64,000 nt of DNA from contig JASANC010001627.1 of NCBI GenBank assembly GCA_030248135.1, forward strand, positions 1 to 64,000. Reading direction: 5' to 3'. The translations under genes were made by a program, and so were the position numbers. The notes beneath the pieces were generated by a model. It worked only from the letters and a program-made list of their open reading frames with translations, was not told the DNA's origin and searched no databases. Below are positions 25,865 to 37,132 of the stretch, one piece after another. The stretch's first letter is position 1; each line of letters begins with the position of its first letter. Origin of the DNA: Theristus sp. LFF4_11. Its lineage: Eukaryota > Nematoda > Chromadorea > Monhysterida > Xyalidae.

Positions 25865-28800
25865 ATGCTGAGCAACAAGGCAGTCACGCTCGCCACTTTC
25901 ATCTTCGTTGTGTTTCCACTTAAAAGTGAGTTTTACAACATTTTTTTGAAAAAGAACTTCGTTTTTAGAGTTTTCCAGTTACTTTGATATCATTTTACTT
26001 TAACGTGAAAAGGAGTTTCTTCCAAGCACCCAAACATAAGGTGCAAAAGGGGTCCAAGCCCGCAGAGAAGTTAGAAAGGAGAACCAAAAGAAGCGCAAAA
26101 ACGAGGCTCGGACCAAAAATTAAAGATGACAAAAACTGTACGCACCCGATCCCGCGCCACACACCCGTCAGCAGCAAGTTTTTAACACTTTATTTTTGGG
26201 GCATTATTCGGAACGGTCCTGGTTTCGGGTCTCTTTCGCCTTTCTTCAAGCCCCCTTTCGTGTTTTTTTTGTGTTTAGTAGTAATCCGATTTCACAATGG
26301 AAACCATTCTCGCGTGCAGCACTTTCAAGCGTCTGTCGCAACTTTCACCACGTGCGTCACGCCGAGTACGCCGTCGTTGAAGCGGACGGGCATTGCTTGT
26401 TCGTCGTGAATCGCCAGCTCGGCTTCGCCGCTGCGCAGAACTACTGCAGAACAAAACTGAATGGTGCGCTAGCGGTGCCCGACTCGTACAGCAAACAGCG
26501 TGCAATCATTTTGGGTTCGTCGGTTGTTTTTGTTTTCCTTCGCATATTTGGAAACGGTGCTAGTGTCAAATAATGATTGTTTGCATGTTGTGTAGGCGTA
26601 AGCAGCAACCGGCATCTGAACCCTGAAGAAGGTCTCTGGGTGGCGCTGAAACGAGACAACCCGAGCGATCGATGGTATTGAGGATTTATTCAAACGTGTC
26701 GCGACTAAAATGACGTCATTTGCTTTAAAAACGCCCATTATCAAAGTACAGGCACTAAAATGTCAGTTTGGTGTGACTGATTCGATATTCATCATTTGTT
26801 TGCGGGAAGAGATCGGCTAAACGGAAAGTCTGGTTTTCAGTGAACGGCAAGCGCATGTTTGGCGGCACATGACGTCATTTCAGTGGGACAGGTTTAAAAA
26901 AATAAGTCATACCAACTGTTTTCGGACTACCTCCAGAAAAACCCTCCACAACCAATTATCATCTATTTTTGTTGCTGCAGGTATTATTATCGACACGGCT
27001 GTCGTCGCGAATATCTCAACAAGACTGATCTCAATAAAATCGAGCCGATTCCGGTGCAGTCAACCGTCGGACGACACCACCAGCCGGTCAGCGGCATTTT
27101 GAACTTGCTGAAATTCCGTCAGACGCGCGAAATCCGCTTCACCGCTGCCGAACAGCACAAACAGTTCGAGTTCGTCTGCGAGTTCTCAGTGAACGAACAT
27201 CAGCAACCGTGCGGTAAACTGAAGAAGAACAAATTGGTGCCGGAGGAATGTCGACCATACAATGCCAGTAACCACGTCGTCCGGCGATTCGGCAGGTCAA
27301 AGAATTGAAGATTTTATTGAGGTTTTTGAAAAGGAATTGTAGGGGGTGCACTGATGAGAATGAATCAACCTGCACGTTGAGTGTCTGCACCTAATTTCGA
27401 AACACTCATGAATCACTATTGTTCTATTTTGGTTGTATCAGGTAATTCTGCAGATCGCAAAACAAAAAAATATCCAGTTTCAACCAGAGTCCCTGAACAA
27501 AAGGCCTGATACAAACAGAGGTCTGAAAACCAAAAGAAGCAGAATCAGTGCTGTGGTGCACTGATTTGTTTACAACAACTTTTAATTTTTGTGGGTGCCT
27601 GGGTCTAGTCTGAGTTTAGTGTTTGTTGTGGCCTGTTTTCGAACTTCCTTTTGGATGTCTCATGCGTGAATCGAAACAAGAAGTTATTGCAGATCTTGTT
27701 GGTTTCTGGTGGAGCAAGAACGCGACGCAGCGCACGCGTCAGCATACTGCCAGCACTTTCACGGCTCCTATCTTGCGGTGCCGTCATCAAACAACAAACA
27801 GTCTCGCGTCATGAGTCTCATTCACGAAGGCGATCGAGCACACAAGCAGAGCCGCATCTGGCTCGGACTCACACGACAGCCATACCACGGCGGGTCCTGG
27901 TTCGACGGCTGGGTGTTTGACCAATCCGAACGATTTTGTCCGCCAGGCGACGTAAAATATTTCGACGGACACCAGATGCGACTGCGGATGACGTCAGCAC
28001 CGGCAAACAATCACTCCACGTCAGTTGTTATTTGTAAATCACGTTTGAATTCAGTATATGTAGGTATGTATCTTTATCGCGTCGATTAGGTTTATTTCAG
28101 TTTTTTGCTCTAAACTGAATACCGTAAAGTCTTGCATATAAGGTTCCTCCCAGTTATAAGACCCCCACCCAAAAGTGGGCGAAGTGTCACACGGCGGGAA
28201 ACCAAAAAGTTCAAAATTTTAACTTGGTCGAAATCCCACCCCGTTTATAAGGCCCGGACCTCCTAATCTTCGCTTTATAAAACCTCCTCCCACTTATAAG
28301 GCAGTCACACAAAATTCCACTTTTTTCAGAAATTTTTGATTTTCAAATTTATATAAGGAGACCTTATACATTGTATGCAGGACTTTACGGTACTCCCCGA
28401 CAGAACTTTACACTTTGATCAACGTACAGATTATTAACTGGGACCTGGGACTGATCTTTTGTTTGTCAACAGTGTAAATAATGCACTTTTTTCAGCTGGC
28501 AAATGACGCTTGACACATCGACGAGCTATTGGCGGCCAGCAAACCCGTCAGAGCAGCTGATGTTTATCTGCAAATCAAAGCCAATCAATGATGCTCAGAC
28601 AAGCTCACAACAGAGTAAAGAAAATCACTCAAAATGCGGTGCCCTTTCACGCTCAGACGATTCAGAGAGCAAACATTCCAAAGCCACCAGCACTGCAGAC
28701 GACGAAAGCGGAACTCCAACCGAACAAATGGATGGGTCCATGGCTGTGCATCGAGCACAGAAAACTGAGAGCAACGGCGATTCGACAGCGCCAAAAGCCG

Positions 28801-30374
28801 AATACGTCAGGAGACAAAAATCCGGACGAAGACGACTCTTTGGTGATGAGAATAACAATGACAATGATGACGAAGGAACAACTCTTGAAGACGATCTCCT
28901 AAAGGTGTGCATTTTTGCGTTGTTTTTCTTTGTGGTGTGACGAGATAGGGGGTGGGTCGGTTGGTAAAAGTTTAAAAAATTGTGTACATACCACTGTACA
29001 GGGTGTCCCAAAAAAACATAACAAAAGTAAATGGCTCGTGCGGCCGACTGGTTGCACGTGAAGCCGTGAAATTTGAAACACTTTTAGAACTAAGAAACAC
29101 ATTTTGTGTGTTCAAATTTTATCTTGAAATTCCATTTTTTCAATATTGTTTCAGCAGAAATACGTAAAAACTCAAAAATCACCTAACTTCAGCATTTTGA
29201 CTCAGGATAATCATCGTTGTCGTCATCGAGATTCACATATGACAGTGGCATAAGTTCATCTTCAGCTTCGTCTTCATTGATCTCATCAGATTTATCCTCT
29301 CGACCCTTTAGTTTCACTTTTTTCAGCTGCTCAATGTCTTTTTAATTGTTCTCAATGATTGCCGACATTCGATGTTTGAAACTGATGATCACTTTCTGGT
29401 GCAGCGCCCGATCATCGATGATTTTTTCTCACACCGCTGCAGTGGTGGGCGCCGAAAATGTCCCGCCTTATCCGTCAGATGCCCCCAAACACAGAACTCA
29501 AAGGCTTCATGTCCGGACTCCTCTCGGGCCATTCAATTCTGCCCATGCGGCCGATCCAGCGGTCACCGAACGACGCCGACAGCCACTCGCGCACTTGTTT
29601 CAATATTCCTCTTGACTTATGGGTTTGGGGCACCTGAAGGAAATTGTGTACCGTTCGGCGCCCAACATTTTCGACAATTTGAAAACCAAAAATCGCAGTG
29701 GTGTGCAAAAAATCAACGATGATCGGGCGCTGCACCAGAATTGCTCATCAATTTCAAACACCGAATGTCGGCAATCATTGAGAACAATGAAAAAGACATT
29801 GAGCAGCTGAAAAAAGTGAAACTAAAGGGTCGAGAGGATAAATCTGATGAGATCAGTGAAGACGAAGCTGAAGATGAACTTGCGCCACTGTCATATGTGA
29901 ATCTCGATGACGACAACGATGATTATCCTGAGTCAAAATGCTGAAGTTAGGTGATTTTTGAGTTTTTACGCATTTCTGCTAAAATATTATTGAAAAAGTA
30001 GAATTTCGAAATAAAATTTTGACGCACAAAATGTGTTCCTTTTTTCTAAAAGTGTTTCAAATTTCACGGCTTCACGTGCAACCAGTCGGCCGCACGAGCC
30101 ATTTACTTTTGTTATGTTTTTTTGGGACACCCTGTGTATAACATGTATGTATTGTATGTGACTGACTGAAGTATGGATGTTCTGAAGTTGAATTTTTTCA
30201 ACTGCTAAAACATAATTGACAAATTTTCAGACCTTCGGAAACGGAAGCGTTTTGTCTGGCAACTCGACAAGTTCAGCTGTTAGATATTCGGTGAAAAACA
30301 TTCACCGTACCTGGTTTTCCGTTCTGATCAATATTTTTTTATGGCTTATCATGTTTTTGTTCACGTTTCTCTGA
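25865..30374 (+). CDS. Two-CTLD protein with C-terminal membrane anchor
   Basis: Seven exons in phase: 25865-25925, 26320-26514, 26596-26674, 26981-27295, 27693-28019, 28496-28904, 30231-30374. The product is about 509 aa. Order: signal peptide (MLSNKAVTLATFIFVVF); C-type lectin-like domain 1 (about residues 25-190, with WVAL and FEFVCEF); domain 2 (about 210-375, starting SCWF, with WLGL and MFICKSK); an acidic Ser/Thr/Asn-rich stalk; and a final hydrophobic stretch ending at the stop (WFSVLINIFLWLIMFLFTFL). The ectodomain should face outside the cell. I see neither EPN/QPD nor WND, the calcium-dependent sugar-binding residues, in either domain. Ligand binding may therefore not be classical lectin activity. 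Introns 3, 5 and 6 each hold a DNA-transposon-derived element. AATAAA follows at 30420. Confidence 0.85.
26682..26911. mobile_element. MITE with ATGACGTCAT termini, copy 2 (intron 3)
   Basis: Nearly colinear with 21601-21830, including both ATGACGTCAT palindromes and the AAACGTGTC/GACAGGTTT ends. It makes up about three quarters of the 306-base intron 26675-26980. It begins only about 8 bases after the splice donor of exon 3. Reading across the intron restores an open CTLD frame, so the element is tolerated or is the reason the intron has this size. Confidence 0.85.
28120..28392. mobile_element. MITE with TACCGTAAAG termini (intron 5)
   Basis: A 273-base element beginning TACCGTAAAGTCTTGCATAT and ending GCAGGACTTTACGGTA as its inverse complement. 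Internal TTATAAGRC-type units alternate in orientation. It lies in intron 5 of the CTLD gene. Its TACCGTA/TACGGTA ends are shared with the G-rich element at 46243-46710. Confidence 0.75.
28999..30134. mobile_element. Palindromic mariner-like element (intron 6)
   Basis: A 1136-base foldback with arms of about 430 bases (28999-29430 and 29707-30134). The ends are CAGGGTGTCCCAAAAAAACA and its inverse complement. TA precedes the left end. The centre encodes, on the minus strand (29475-29735), a transposase fragment with RWIGRMGRIEWPERSPDMKP, which resembles the Tc1/mariner DDE catalytic region. Each arm carries the same acidic frame (KVKLKGREDKSDE...), probably the transposase C-terminus. The element seems to have arisen by inverted duplication of one transposon end. 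It cannot encode a full transposase. It sits almost exactly in the middle of the last intron of the CTLD gene. Confidence 0.85.
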
Positions 30375-30419
30375 ATATGTGCGTTGCTAATTTTACAAAT
30401 TTGTTTTTTGTTTGGTGCC

Positions 30420-30425
30420 AATAAA
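30420..30425 (+). terminator. Polyadenylation signal of the CTLD gene
   Basis: AATAAA lies 46 bases after the stop codon at 30374, a normal distance for a nematode 3' UTR. No experimental evidence. Confidence 0.6.
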
Positions 30426-30680
30426 ACAGCAGAATAAAGCAAACAAAAACACTCTTCGATCTAGGAGTTTTATTAACAAAAACAAAAAGTCTTGTGAACA
30501 AATAATAAAGAAACGGGGCCCCTCGAGCTTCGATCTGCTGCACGAATGCCGAGAAATCCGTCGATCATAGATTAGAAATGATAATCAGGGTTCTCACCGC
30601 ATCATCATTGCTCGGTCATTGTTCAAGATCCACTACTGCACGTGCACGCGCTCCGGTCTCAACAAAATCGATTTGAAAAC

Positions 30681-31402
30681 GAAATCGTCATTTTTGTTTT
30701 TTTTTAAAAAAAAAAAATTTTTTTTTTAAAAAAAAAAATTTCAAAAATCAAAGTTGTGCTAAATCAATCAGGGAGTCCGAAGAACCACATATGATATGCA
30801 AGCGCCTCCCGAATGACACCCGTATGGCGGAACTTTGCAGATTTTGTTTTGGTGACCTCAATTACCCCTTTTCCAAACCGTCACCATGCCTCTTCTTGTG
30901 TTTTGACCTCCAAAACGTCACTAATTGTCCCCAGCTAAGCTAATGCTAAAGTGAAGACAAACATACCGCCTTGAAATTCGATCAATTCTTCTGATGGTGT
31001 CGCGACGACACGACACGAAGCAGCAACCAGACAACGTAGCGCTTGCAAACGGTGCAGCGAGCACAATCGGACGCTCTGCGAGGCTAATCGTCACCTTATC
31101 TGCATCGGAAATGGTAGGCTAAGCTTTGGGACGCTCAAAAACTTCATCGCAGATGTTGTCGAAGCCTAAAATCAGTCGGTAAAACGGCCCAAAATCGACT
31201 GCTAAAGGTTTTACGAGGTATAATCAAAGAAAATTTTTGTTGAACTTTCGAAAAATTGTGCCAAAATTGAGGTTTTCAGAGCATATTAGAGGAAAATTTT
31301 TCGAATTTTTTTTTTTTAAAAAAAAAATCGGCATTTTTGTTTTTTTTTTTAATCACTTTTTTTTTTAAAAAAAAAAATTTTCATTTTTGTTTAACAACCC
31401 TA
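30681..31402. mobile_element. hAT-like element, left-truncated copy
   Basis: Almost identical to 19833-20570 from the GTCATTTTTG segment to the right end TTTAACAACCCTA. The left TIR is missing and the 8-bp duplication cannot be seen. It is followed at 31665 by the same dispersed repeat that follows the first copy. The differences are mostly lengths of A/T runs. Confidence 0.8.
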
Positions 31403-31664
31403 GTGGGGACCAGCCGGGCCGACGGGTGAAATTTTAGTAAAAAAACCGGCAAAAATTAGTTGTAAAAAAATCAATTTTCAGTGAAAAAAGGTTTCGTAAA
31501 ATTACGGAAATTTTCTTTTGAGCATGAAAAATTTCCGGTAATTTTTCCGGAAAAATTACCGTAAAATTTTGGAAAATTTTCGGTTAGTTTTAGTTCAGTA
31601 CGTATATTCTGAGAATTGTAGTTTATTTTAACCATTGTCACTCGAAAATAAAAAACGGTTTTTT

Positions 31665-31945
31665 ACCTAAAGCTTCATTACTAAAGCGCACGCGCACGCG
31701 GCATCGGCATGCTCATGCTCATGATCCACTAGCGCGCCTGCACACGCTCCGCACTCAACAAGAACTTGTTCAAAACGCAATTGTTCTCACATCTTTCTTC
31801 TTGAAAAGGCTTGGCTTAGGTTAGGATTAGGTCAGGATTATGTTTAGCTTGGAATTAGGCTTTAGGATTAGGTTTTGGTTTAGGCTTGTTTAGGCAACGT
31901 CTGCCAACATCAGTGCTTTGATTTAGTACGACAGGCCAACCGTTT
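31665..31945. repeat. Dispersed repeat next to hAT element, copy 2
   Basis: Second copy of 20808-21088, from CTAAAGCTTCATTACTAAAG to TAGTACGACAGGCCAAC. Together with the hAT copy upstream it forms a duplicated composite of about 1.25 kb. The spacer between the two parts (31403-31664) is unrelated to that of copy 1 and is rich in AATTTTCCGGTAA-type short inverted motifs. Confidence 0.8.
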
Positions 31946-32063
31946 TTTAACTTAATTTTTTTCGAACTATCGGTATTTATTTCAAAATTCAAAACTATTT
32001 AGAAGAACGAATATTTTTGTTTTAGTTCAAACTCAGGAAATCACTTTTCGTCTCCGTCAAATT

Positions 32064-34637
32064 ATGGACGAGCTTGACAAAGACTCGCCGTCGTTCAGCA
32101 ACGAAGCAGCCGGCTTCAATCCGTACGACTGGGACCTTTTTTATTTCGGATCGATCTCGCGTGATCAAGCGGAGCATATTCTCGGCCAAGACAACTTGCC
32201 GGAGGGCACGTTTTTGATTCGCGATTCAAACACATCGCCCGGCGACTTTGTGCTCAATGTCAAGTTTGTCTTGCTTTTTACCATTAGTTGTTTGGTTTGC
32301 GAAATTTGTCGCATGTTCTGAACGCTATTTTGTATTTTTGTTCGTTTTCTCGTCTCGCTGCCTTTCAATGGCTCCTTGTGGTGAGCAGCTGGTTGTGAAC
32401 TTGTGGTGAACGAAGTTCTTCAATTTTGCGAAAGACCCGTTCCAAAATCCTCTTTTCACTGTGCAATTTCAGAGAGCAAACGGCGCGCGGTGCCGTGTCG
32501 CACTATTTGATCAAGAAAGACCGCTCAACGTTGCCGCACAACGCACGTCACAGCCACGGTCACTACGTGATCGGCACAAAACAGTTCCCGGACGTGCCGC
32601 AGATTCTGCATTATTACTCAACGAAACTGCTCGAGTCAACGCATCTCGTCATGCCGGCGCCTCGTAAACTGGAACGCTATCGGGCGCTCTGCGACTTTGA
32701 GGCGCAGGTTAGTTTTGTTGTTTTATGTTTTTTTTCAATTTCAAAACAGTTTGATGATTCAATTGAAAATCCATGAAAAGTCCGCAAATACTCGCATTTT
32801 TTTTATTTGTGATTGACATGAACGTTGCTCAAACGGGCCGCGCTCAAAGAGAGGAATATTCGTGGTTTTGCTCAGTCAGTGACTCAGTGTCAAACTGCGC
32901 GCGAAATTTCAGTACTTTTTGTCTGTTGCAGTCAGAAAACAATAAGTGAACTTGAAAGCATTGAAAAAACATCGTCACTCAAAGCTCATTGAGTTCATCA
33001 GTGGTTGTTGTTGTTGTTGTTTGCCGGAGCGCAACGCTTCGGAGGGGCGAAGTCGAGTTGCAGGCGTTTGCGACCGAAGCCGCCGGTTCCACTCCGAGGA
33101 AGCGCCAGCGTCGGCACCAGTTCATCAATGGTCCGTCCAACTTGCGAAGATATTATTTTCTCGATTCACATTCTAGGAAAACGGTGATCTCGGCTTCAAA
33201 AGCGGCGAGCTGCTGCTGGTGCTAAAAGACATGCACAAAGCGGGCGACAACGCCGAGCACAGCGCGTGGTTGACGGCGAAAAACGAACTGGGACGTTGCG
33301 GGCAGGTGCCGATGAACCACGTGCAGAGGTGTCCGGTTGGTTCGGTTCGGTTGGTACAGTCGACTTGTTAAGGGGCATTCATGAAGCAGCAGTTAGTGAC
33401 TGCGTAGCTATGTTGTAACACAGCTACGCGTCACTAAATACTGCTTTATCAATGCCGCTTAAGCTTTGCACCACTCTCTGATATTCGGGTTTGAATTGGC
33501 CCCAGTTATCTGATCCACCAGTTTGATGCGTACAATCAGCAAGTCAGAATACAGAAATGCAGAATCAGGACAGCCGAAATTCCAGATTAGGTTTCCATCC
33601 CATCCCTGTCTACGTTTGCGAGCCAGATATCAGTGATTTTTCCAACTGTGTCAAACAATCAAACCGGAAACTGTTGAATGCTTATGCTTGTTCAGTTCTG
33701 GAACACGAAGCCCTCAAACGCCGAACGTTGCGAAAGCACGGGTTATTTAGTGGGACTGACGTGACTTAACAATGGCCTGTCATCAACTTTGTCTAATGAC
33801 GCAGGTTTTTAAAATCAGCATTTTACACACATGATACACATCTAACTGTTGAGACTACTTGCGGTAGAACGCACACACACCATGACTCATCCAATCAGCG
33901 TGTTGTTGAAAATTTGTGTTCAGGATGACGAAACGAACGATGATGTTGGTGTCAATGAATATTTGATTAACGGAAATGACGTGAACAACGGAATGACAGC
34001 CGCAAATTCAGCAAACGTTGAATGGAACCGTCCGGATACGTTGCCGGTGAGTTGTGTGGCTGGTTTGATATGAAACTGGCCAGTTCGGGCAGGTGTACAA
34101 GGGGCATTCAAGCGCTGAATTGTCAGTGACATTGTGCCTAAAATTTGGATTCCCATTTTGCAGTGATTTTAACTTCGTAATGTTGGTTTTTTCTGGTTTA
34201 TTGTATCGACTTTTCAGTCTGTATTTACTTATTTGAGCCAAACAGGGCAACGAAATTGTGTGATGGTTCTCTGCATTCCCTTCTGCCAATCTCTTCAACC
34301 AGCAAAAAAAAACTTTGGAAAAAATGTGTTTTTTTATTGCAGCGCCAACTGCCAGCAATGGCTCGTGTGATTCGCGAGCGAATCCCGTGCGCTTATTGGA
34401 AGGATCATCTCAGACTGAAGGTGTGTCCGGTTTTGTTTCACCGCCATTGTTAATGCGGTGGTGTTCCGCAGTTTAGCGTGATAGATAACGCCATTTCTGA
34501 AGCACAAACTAAAAAAACACCAGGTTGGCGACATGATCAAGGTGACACGCATCGACTCCAGTGGCACGTTTGAGGGCGAGCTGAACGGCACCAAGGGGAA
34601 ATTTCCGTGCACTTACATTGACTGGGTGGTCAACTGA
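32064..34637 (+). CDS. ced-2: CRK/CED-2 adaptor (SH2-SH3-SH3)
   Basis: Six exons in phase: 32064-32263, 32473-32707, 33177-33335, 33924-34046, 34343-34420, 34524-34637. The product is about 302 aa, close to vertebrate CRK. The SH2 domain spans residues 21-120, with the phosphotyrosine-binding Arg in FLIRDS (R53). The N-terminal SH3 spans about 134-198 (ERYRALCDF ... LGFKSGELLLVLKD ... GQVPMNHVQ), with an insertion before AWLTAKNELG. A linker of about 45 acidic/Asn-rich residues follows. The C-terminal SH3 spans about 245-302 (GDMIKVTRIDSSGTFEGEL ... GKFPCTYIDWV). By orthology it links phosphotyrosine proteins to DOCK180/CED-5 and ELMO/CED-12, activating Rac for engulfment and cell migration. 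The exon 3 end is the least certain junction: a donor at 33336 keeps phase, while a better-looking one at 33329 does not. Palindromes lie in introns 3 and 4. Confidence 0.92.
33371..33460. repeat. Palindromic MITE P1, copy b (CRK intron 3)
   Basis: A 90-base palindrome, AGGGGCATTCATGAAGCAGC ... CTTTATCAATGCCGCT, flanked on both sides by TTAA-type sequence. It starts about 35 bases after the donor of CRK exon 3. Confidence 0.85.
34101..34130. repeat. Half copy of P1 (CRK intron 4)
   Basis: GGGGCATTCAAGCGCTGAAT then TGTCAGTGAC resembles one arm of P1. It begins 54 bases after the donor of CRK exon 4. The other arm is not recognisable, so this is a decayed copy or a coincidence. Confidence 0.4.
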
Positions 34638-35192
34638 ATCTCTTGAGCTTGCTTGAACGGCGCATTTCTGGGTTGCCTGTACTCTGGCTGAAATGACCGC
34701 CTAAAACTGCGTTCGGTTTTTTTCGTGTGTCGTTTCGAGGCGAAGTTTGAATTTATTTGATTGAATCCACTAGTTTTCATACTTTTTGGTTGAATTTTCT
34801 GGACCAATAATCTCGTCTTGACCGGTGTCTCCTGTTTCATGCAATCAGCAAAGTTTCACTTAATTTTCATTATGTGATGTTGTTGTGCTATCCCGTCGCG
34901 ATTTCCACTTGGTTTGGTTTCGAGATTGAGTTTGGTATTTGCTTCCATAGTCTCTTGAAAAACTGGATATCTTGAGTTCAAGATTTTTTGTTGGCTTTAC
35001 GACTTGATTATTTATTCGTTTTCTTTTCAACATGTCATTCATTATCATAACAAACAAGACATAAAAACAACTTACAGTCATTCAAGGACCAATTCTGAAA
35101 AAGAAACCGCTGTTTGTACAGTTTCAATTTGGAGACGTGACCAGAAACAGATGATTTATCCGCGATTGCTTCAGATTGAGCTTCCAGAATTA
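34638..35192. other. Convergent spacer, CRK and astacin A
   Basis: 555 bases between the stop of the plus-strand CRK gene and the stop of the minus-strand astacin gene. No coding sequence or repeat recognised; presumably the two 3' UTRs. Confidence 0.5.
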
Positions 35193-37132
35193 CTACCGAT
35201 GCAATCTTTCTATCAAAAGACTTCTGTATCTGCGTGAATGTTGACAGTAGATAGAGTTTATGGCGTTGATATCACCGGTACTGAGCTGTTGTTTCTGTCC
35301 AACGTGGTTTCCGTCGATCCAGGACTGTTTCGGCAACATGGTGTAGTTGAATTCAGGGCGTGCGAACAACTGAGATGGTGAAGAAAGTTGTTTGGTAGAT
35401 TGAAAGAGTGTATCTGCGTTTTCAAAATTGCCGAGTTTGCCAAATTTTACAATCAAGGCATTTGAAATTCTATTTGGTAATCAATCGGTCTTTCGAGCAA
35501 ACTTGATCTTGTACTGATTCAAAAATTTCTGGATTTGAAAGCGTGTCTCCGTACCGTTGGCTCGTAATGCATCACTGAGTATGGGTCATAGCTGGTGTCC
35601 ATTGTCGTGTGTCCCGTCGGATCGTCGATTATCATGAAAAATCTCTCGTGGTCGTCAATGATGTTCGTATCGAATATCTGAGTTTTTCTGTGTCATTTCA
35701 AAACTTTCGAGTTTGAAGAACTTTCTAAAAGTTTTCAACTCCTTTCTGCTTGCTTGCCTTTGTTAAAGTAATCGCAAGTCTTAAGCGGCATTCATGAAGC
35801 AGTTTTTTGTGACGCGTAGCTGAGCTGTGTTAAAACATAGCTATGCGGCCACTAAATACCTGCTTCATGAATGCCCCTTTCATTGTATTCGTACTGAATA
35901 GTCTAGTAGTCAGCGATCTTACCTTTACGTATTCGTCACGGTCCGGTCGTTGGTGCTCGTGCCGGAAGCCGAGATTGTGCATCACCTCATGCAGGATGTA
36001 GCCAATTTGCTGAAGTGCACAAAGTTGCATTGAGGTTGACCAGAATGGCTGCGTAAAGCTTGTGGCAAGTTTATCCAAACAGTGCGTCGAAGTTAAAAGA
36101 AAATTGTGAAATCGGTGGCTTAAAAATAAACATACGCTCCAACATCTCCAGTAGCCGTAGATGTTGTTATGCGGTTGTTTGCCGATGGTACCGCGACATC
36201 TGCAAAAGAATTATTACGGAATTGCCAAGTAAAATTGGCAGCTTTTTTCAGAGGGCAAGAAGAGCGCGAAATTTGAATGAAAGCAAAAAGACATTCAGAA
36301 ACGCAATTGTCTGTCCAAATTTTTAAACTCATTGATTCTTCATGCTAATCTGTTTATTCTTTCTCTCTTTCACACATGATTATCTGGGCATTCTTGAAAA
36401 GGCCTTGAGCCTTGGTGGCCTTTATTCGGCCATACTGTATTGTATGTTTTTTCAATTCTTTTTTATTCGAAATTCACAAATCTGCACTGCTCACACTTCA
36501 CGTTTCGTCCGCCAAAAGTCGATGCCGTCACCATTGAGCTCGTCAGTCTGCTCAAAACGCAGACAAGTGTGCTGCTCAAAGCGGCGTAGTGCCTCGTGGA
36601 TGGCGTCCGTTTCGTTGCGCCATGAAAGTCAAACCAACGTTAAATACTTTGAAATCGTTGAAACAGTTTTGACTGTCAGTGAACTATGGTTAAAGTAAAA
36701 AGATTTTCTTAAGTCGTAAAACTGCTTTTTCTTCTGCGGTTGTTGAAACACCGTATTCAGATTTCGCAAATTCATCTTAACTGACTGCGAAAATTGCTCG
36801 TATTTCAGAAGTTCTTCTTGGAGACTGTCCAACCAATCAGCACAGACCGCCCACATTGGAGAATCGATCAGTCACCATCCCAAAATTCAAAGAGCCAGCT
36901 CCCAGAACATTTTTCCGGTGTCTTTTTGCTTACCAAACGCCTCATCCAACCGATATTTGATGTGCGTGGTGTTCCATTTCTCAGCGCCGTATGGGTTGTC
37001 TTCAAAGTTGATCACGAACGCTGCGCGCACCAGCGATCCGGTTAGGAGCAGCAGTAAAACGAGACTGTTGTCATTGTTTGTAATCCTGTTGACAAACAAA
37101 CTGCAAACTCTCCAACAAAGTGAGCGAGACAT
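35193..37132 (-). CDS. Astacin-family metalloprotease A
   Basis: Exons on the minus strand: 37132-36934, about 36625-36495, 36199-36136, 36009-35923, 35677-35555, 35369-35193. A signal-peptide-like N-terminus is followed almost at once by the catalytic domain. The zinc site HEVMHNLGFRHEHQRPDRD fits HExxHxxGxxHExxRxDR. The Met-turn region is SVMHY, and the domain ends with an IYC motif. No EGF or CUB domain follows. By family it is a secreted zinc endopeptidase acting on extracellular matrix, cuticle or food proteins. The acceptor of exon 2 is a problem. The frame just before LSWRNETDAI meets a TGA and there is no AG between it and the conserved residues. The copy may use a non-standard junction, or it may be decaying. 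Confidence 0.75.
35781..35880. repeat. Palindromic MITE P1, copy c (astacin A intron 4)
   Basis: TTAAGCGGCATTCATGAAGC ... CTGCTTCATGAATGCCCC. It lies about 43 bases inside the intron from the donor of exon 4 (exon end 35923, gene on the minus strand). Confidence 0.85.

Noticed and set aside
33557..33769. 70-codon frame in CRK intron 3 as a possible extra exon
   Set aside because: The linker already has a normal length with exon 4 alone, and I see no matching donor and acceptor that keep phase.
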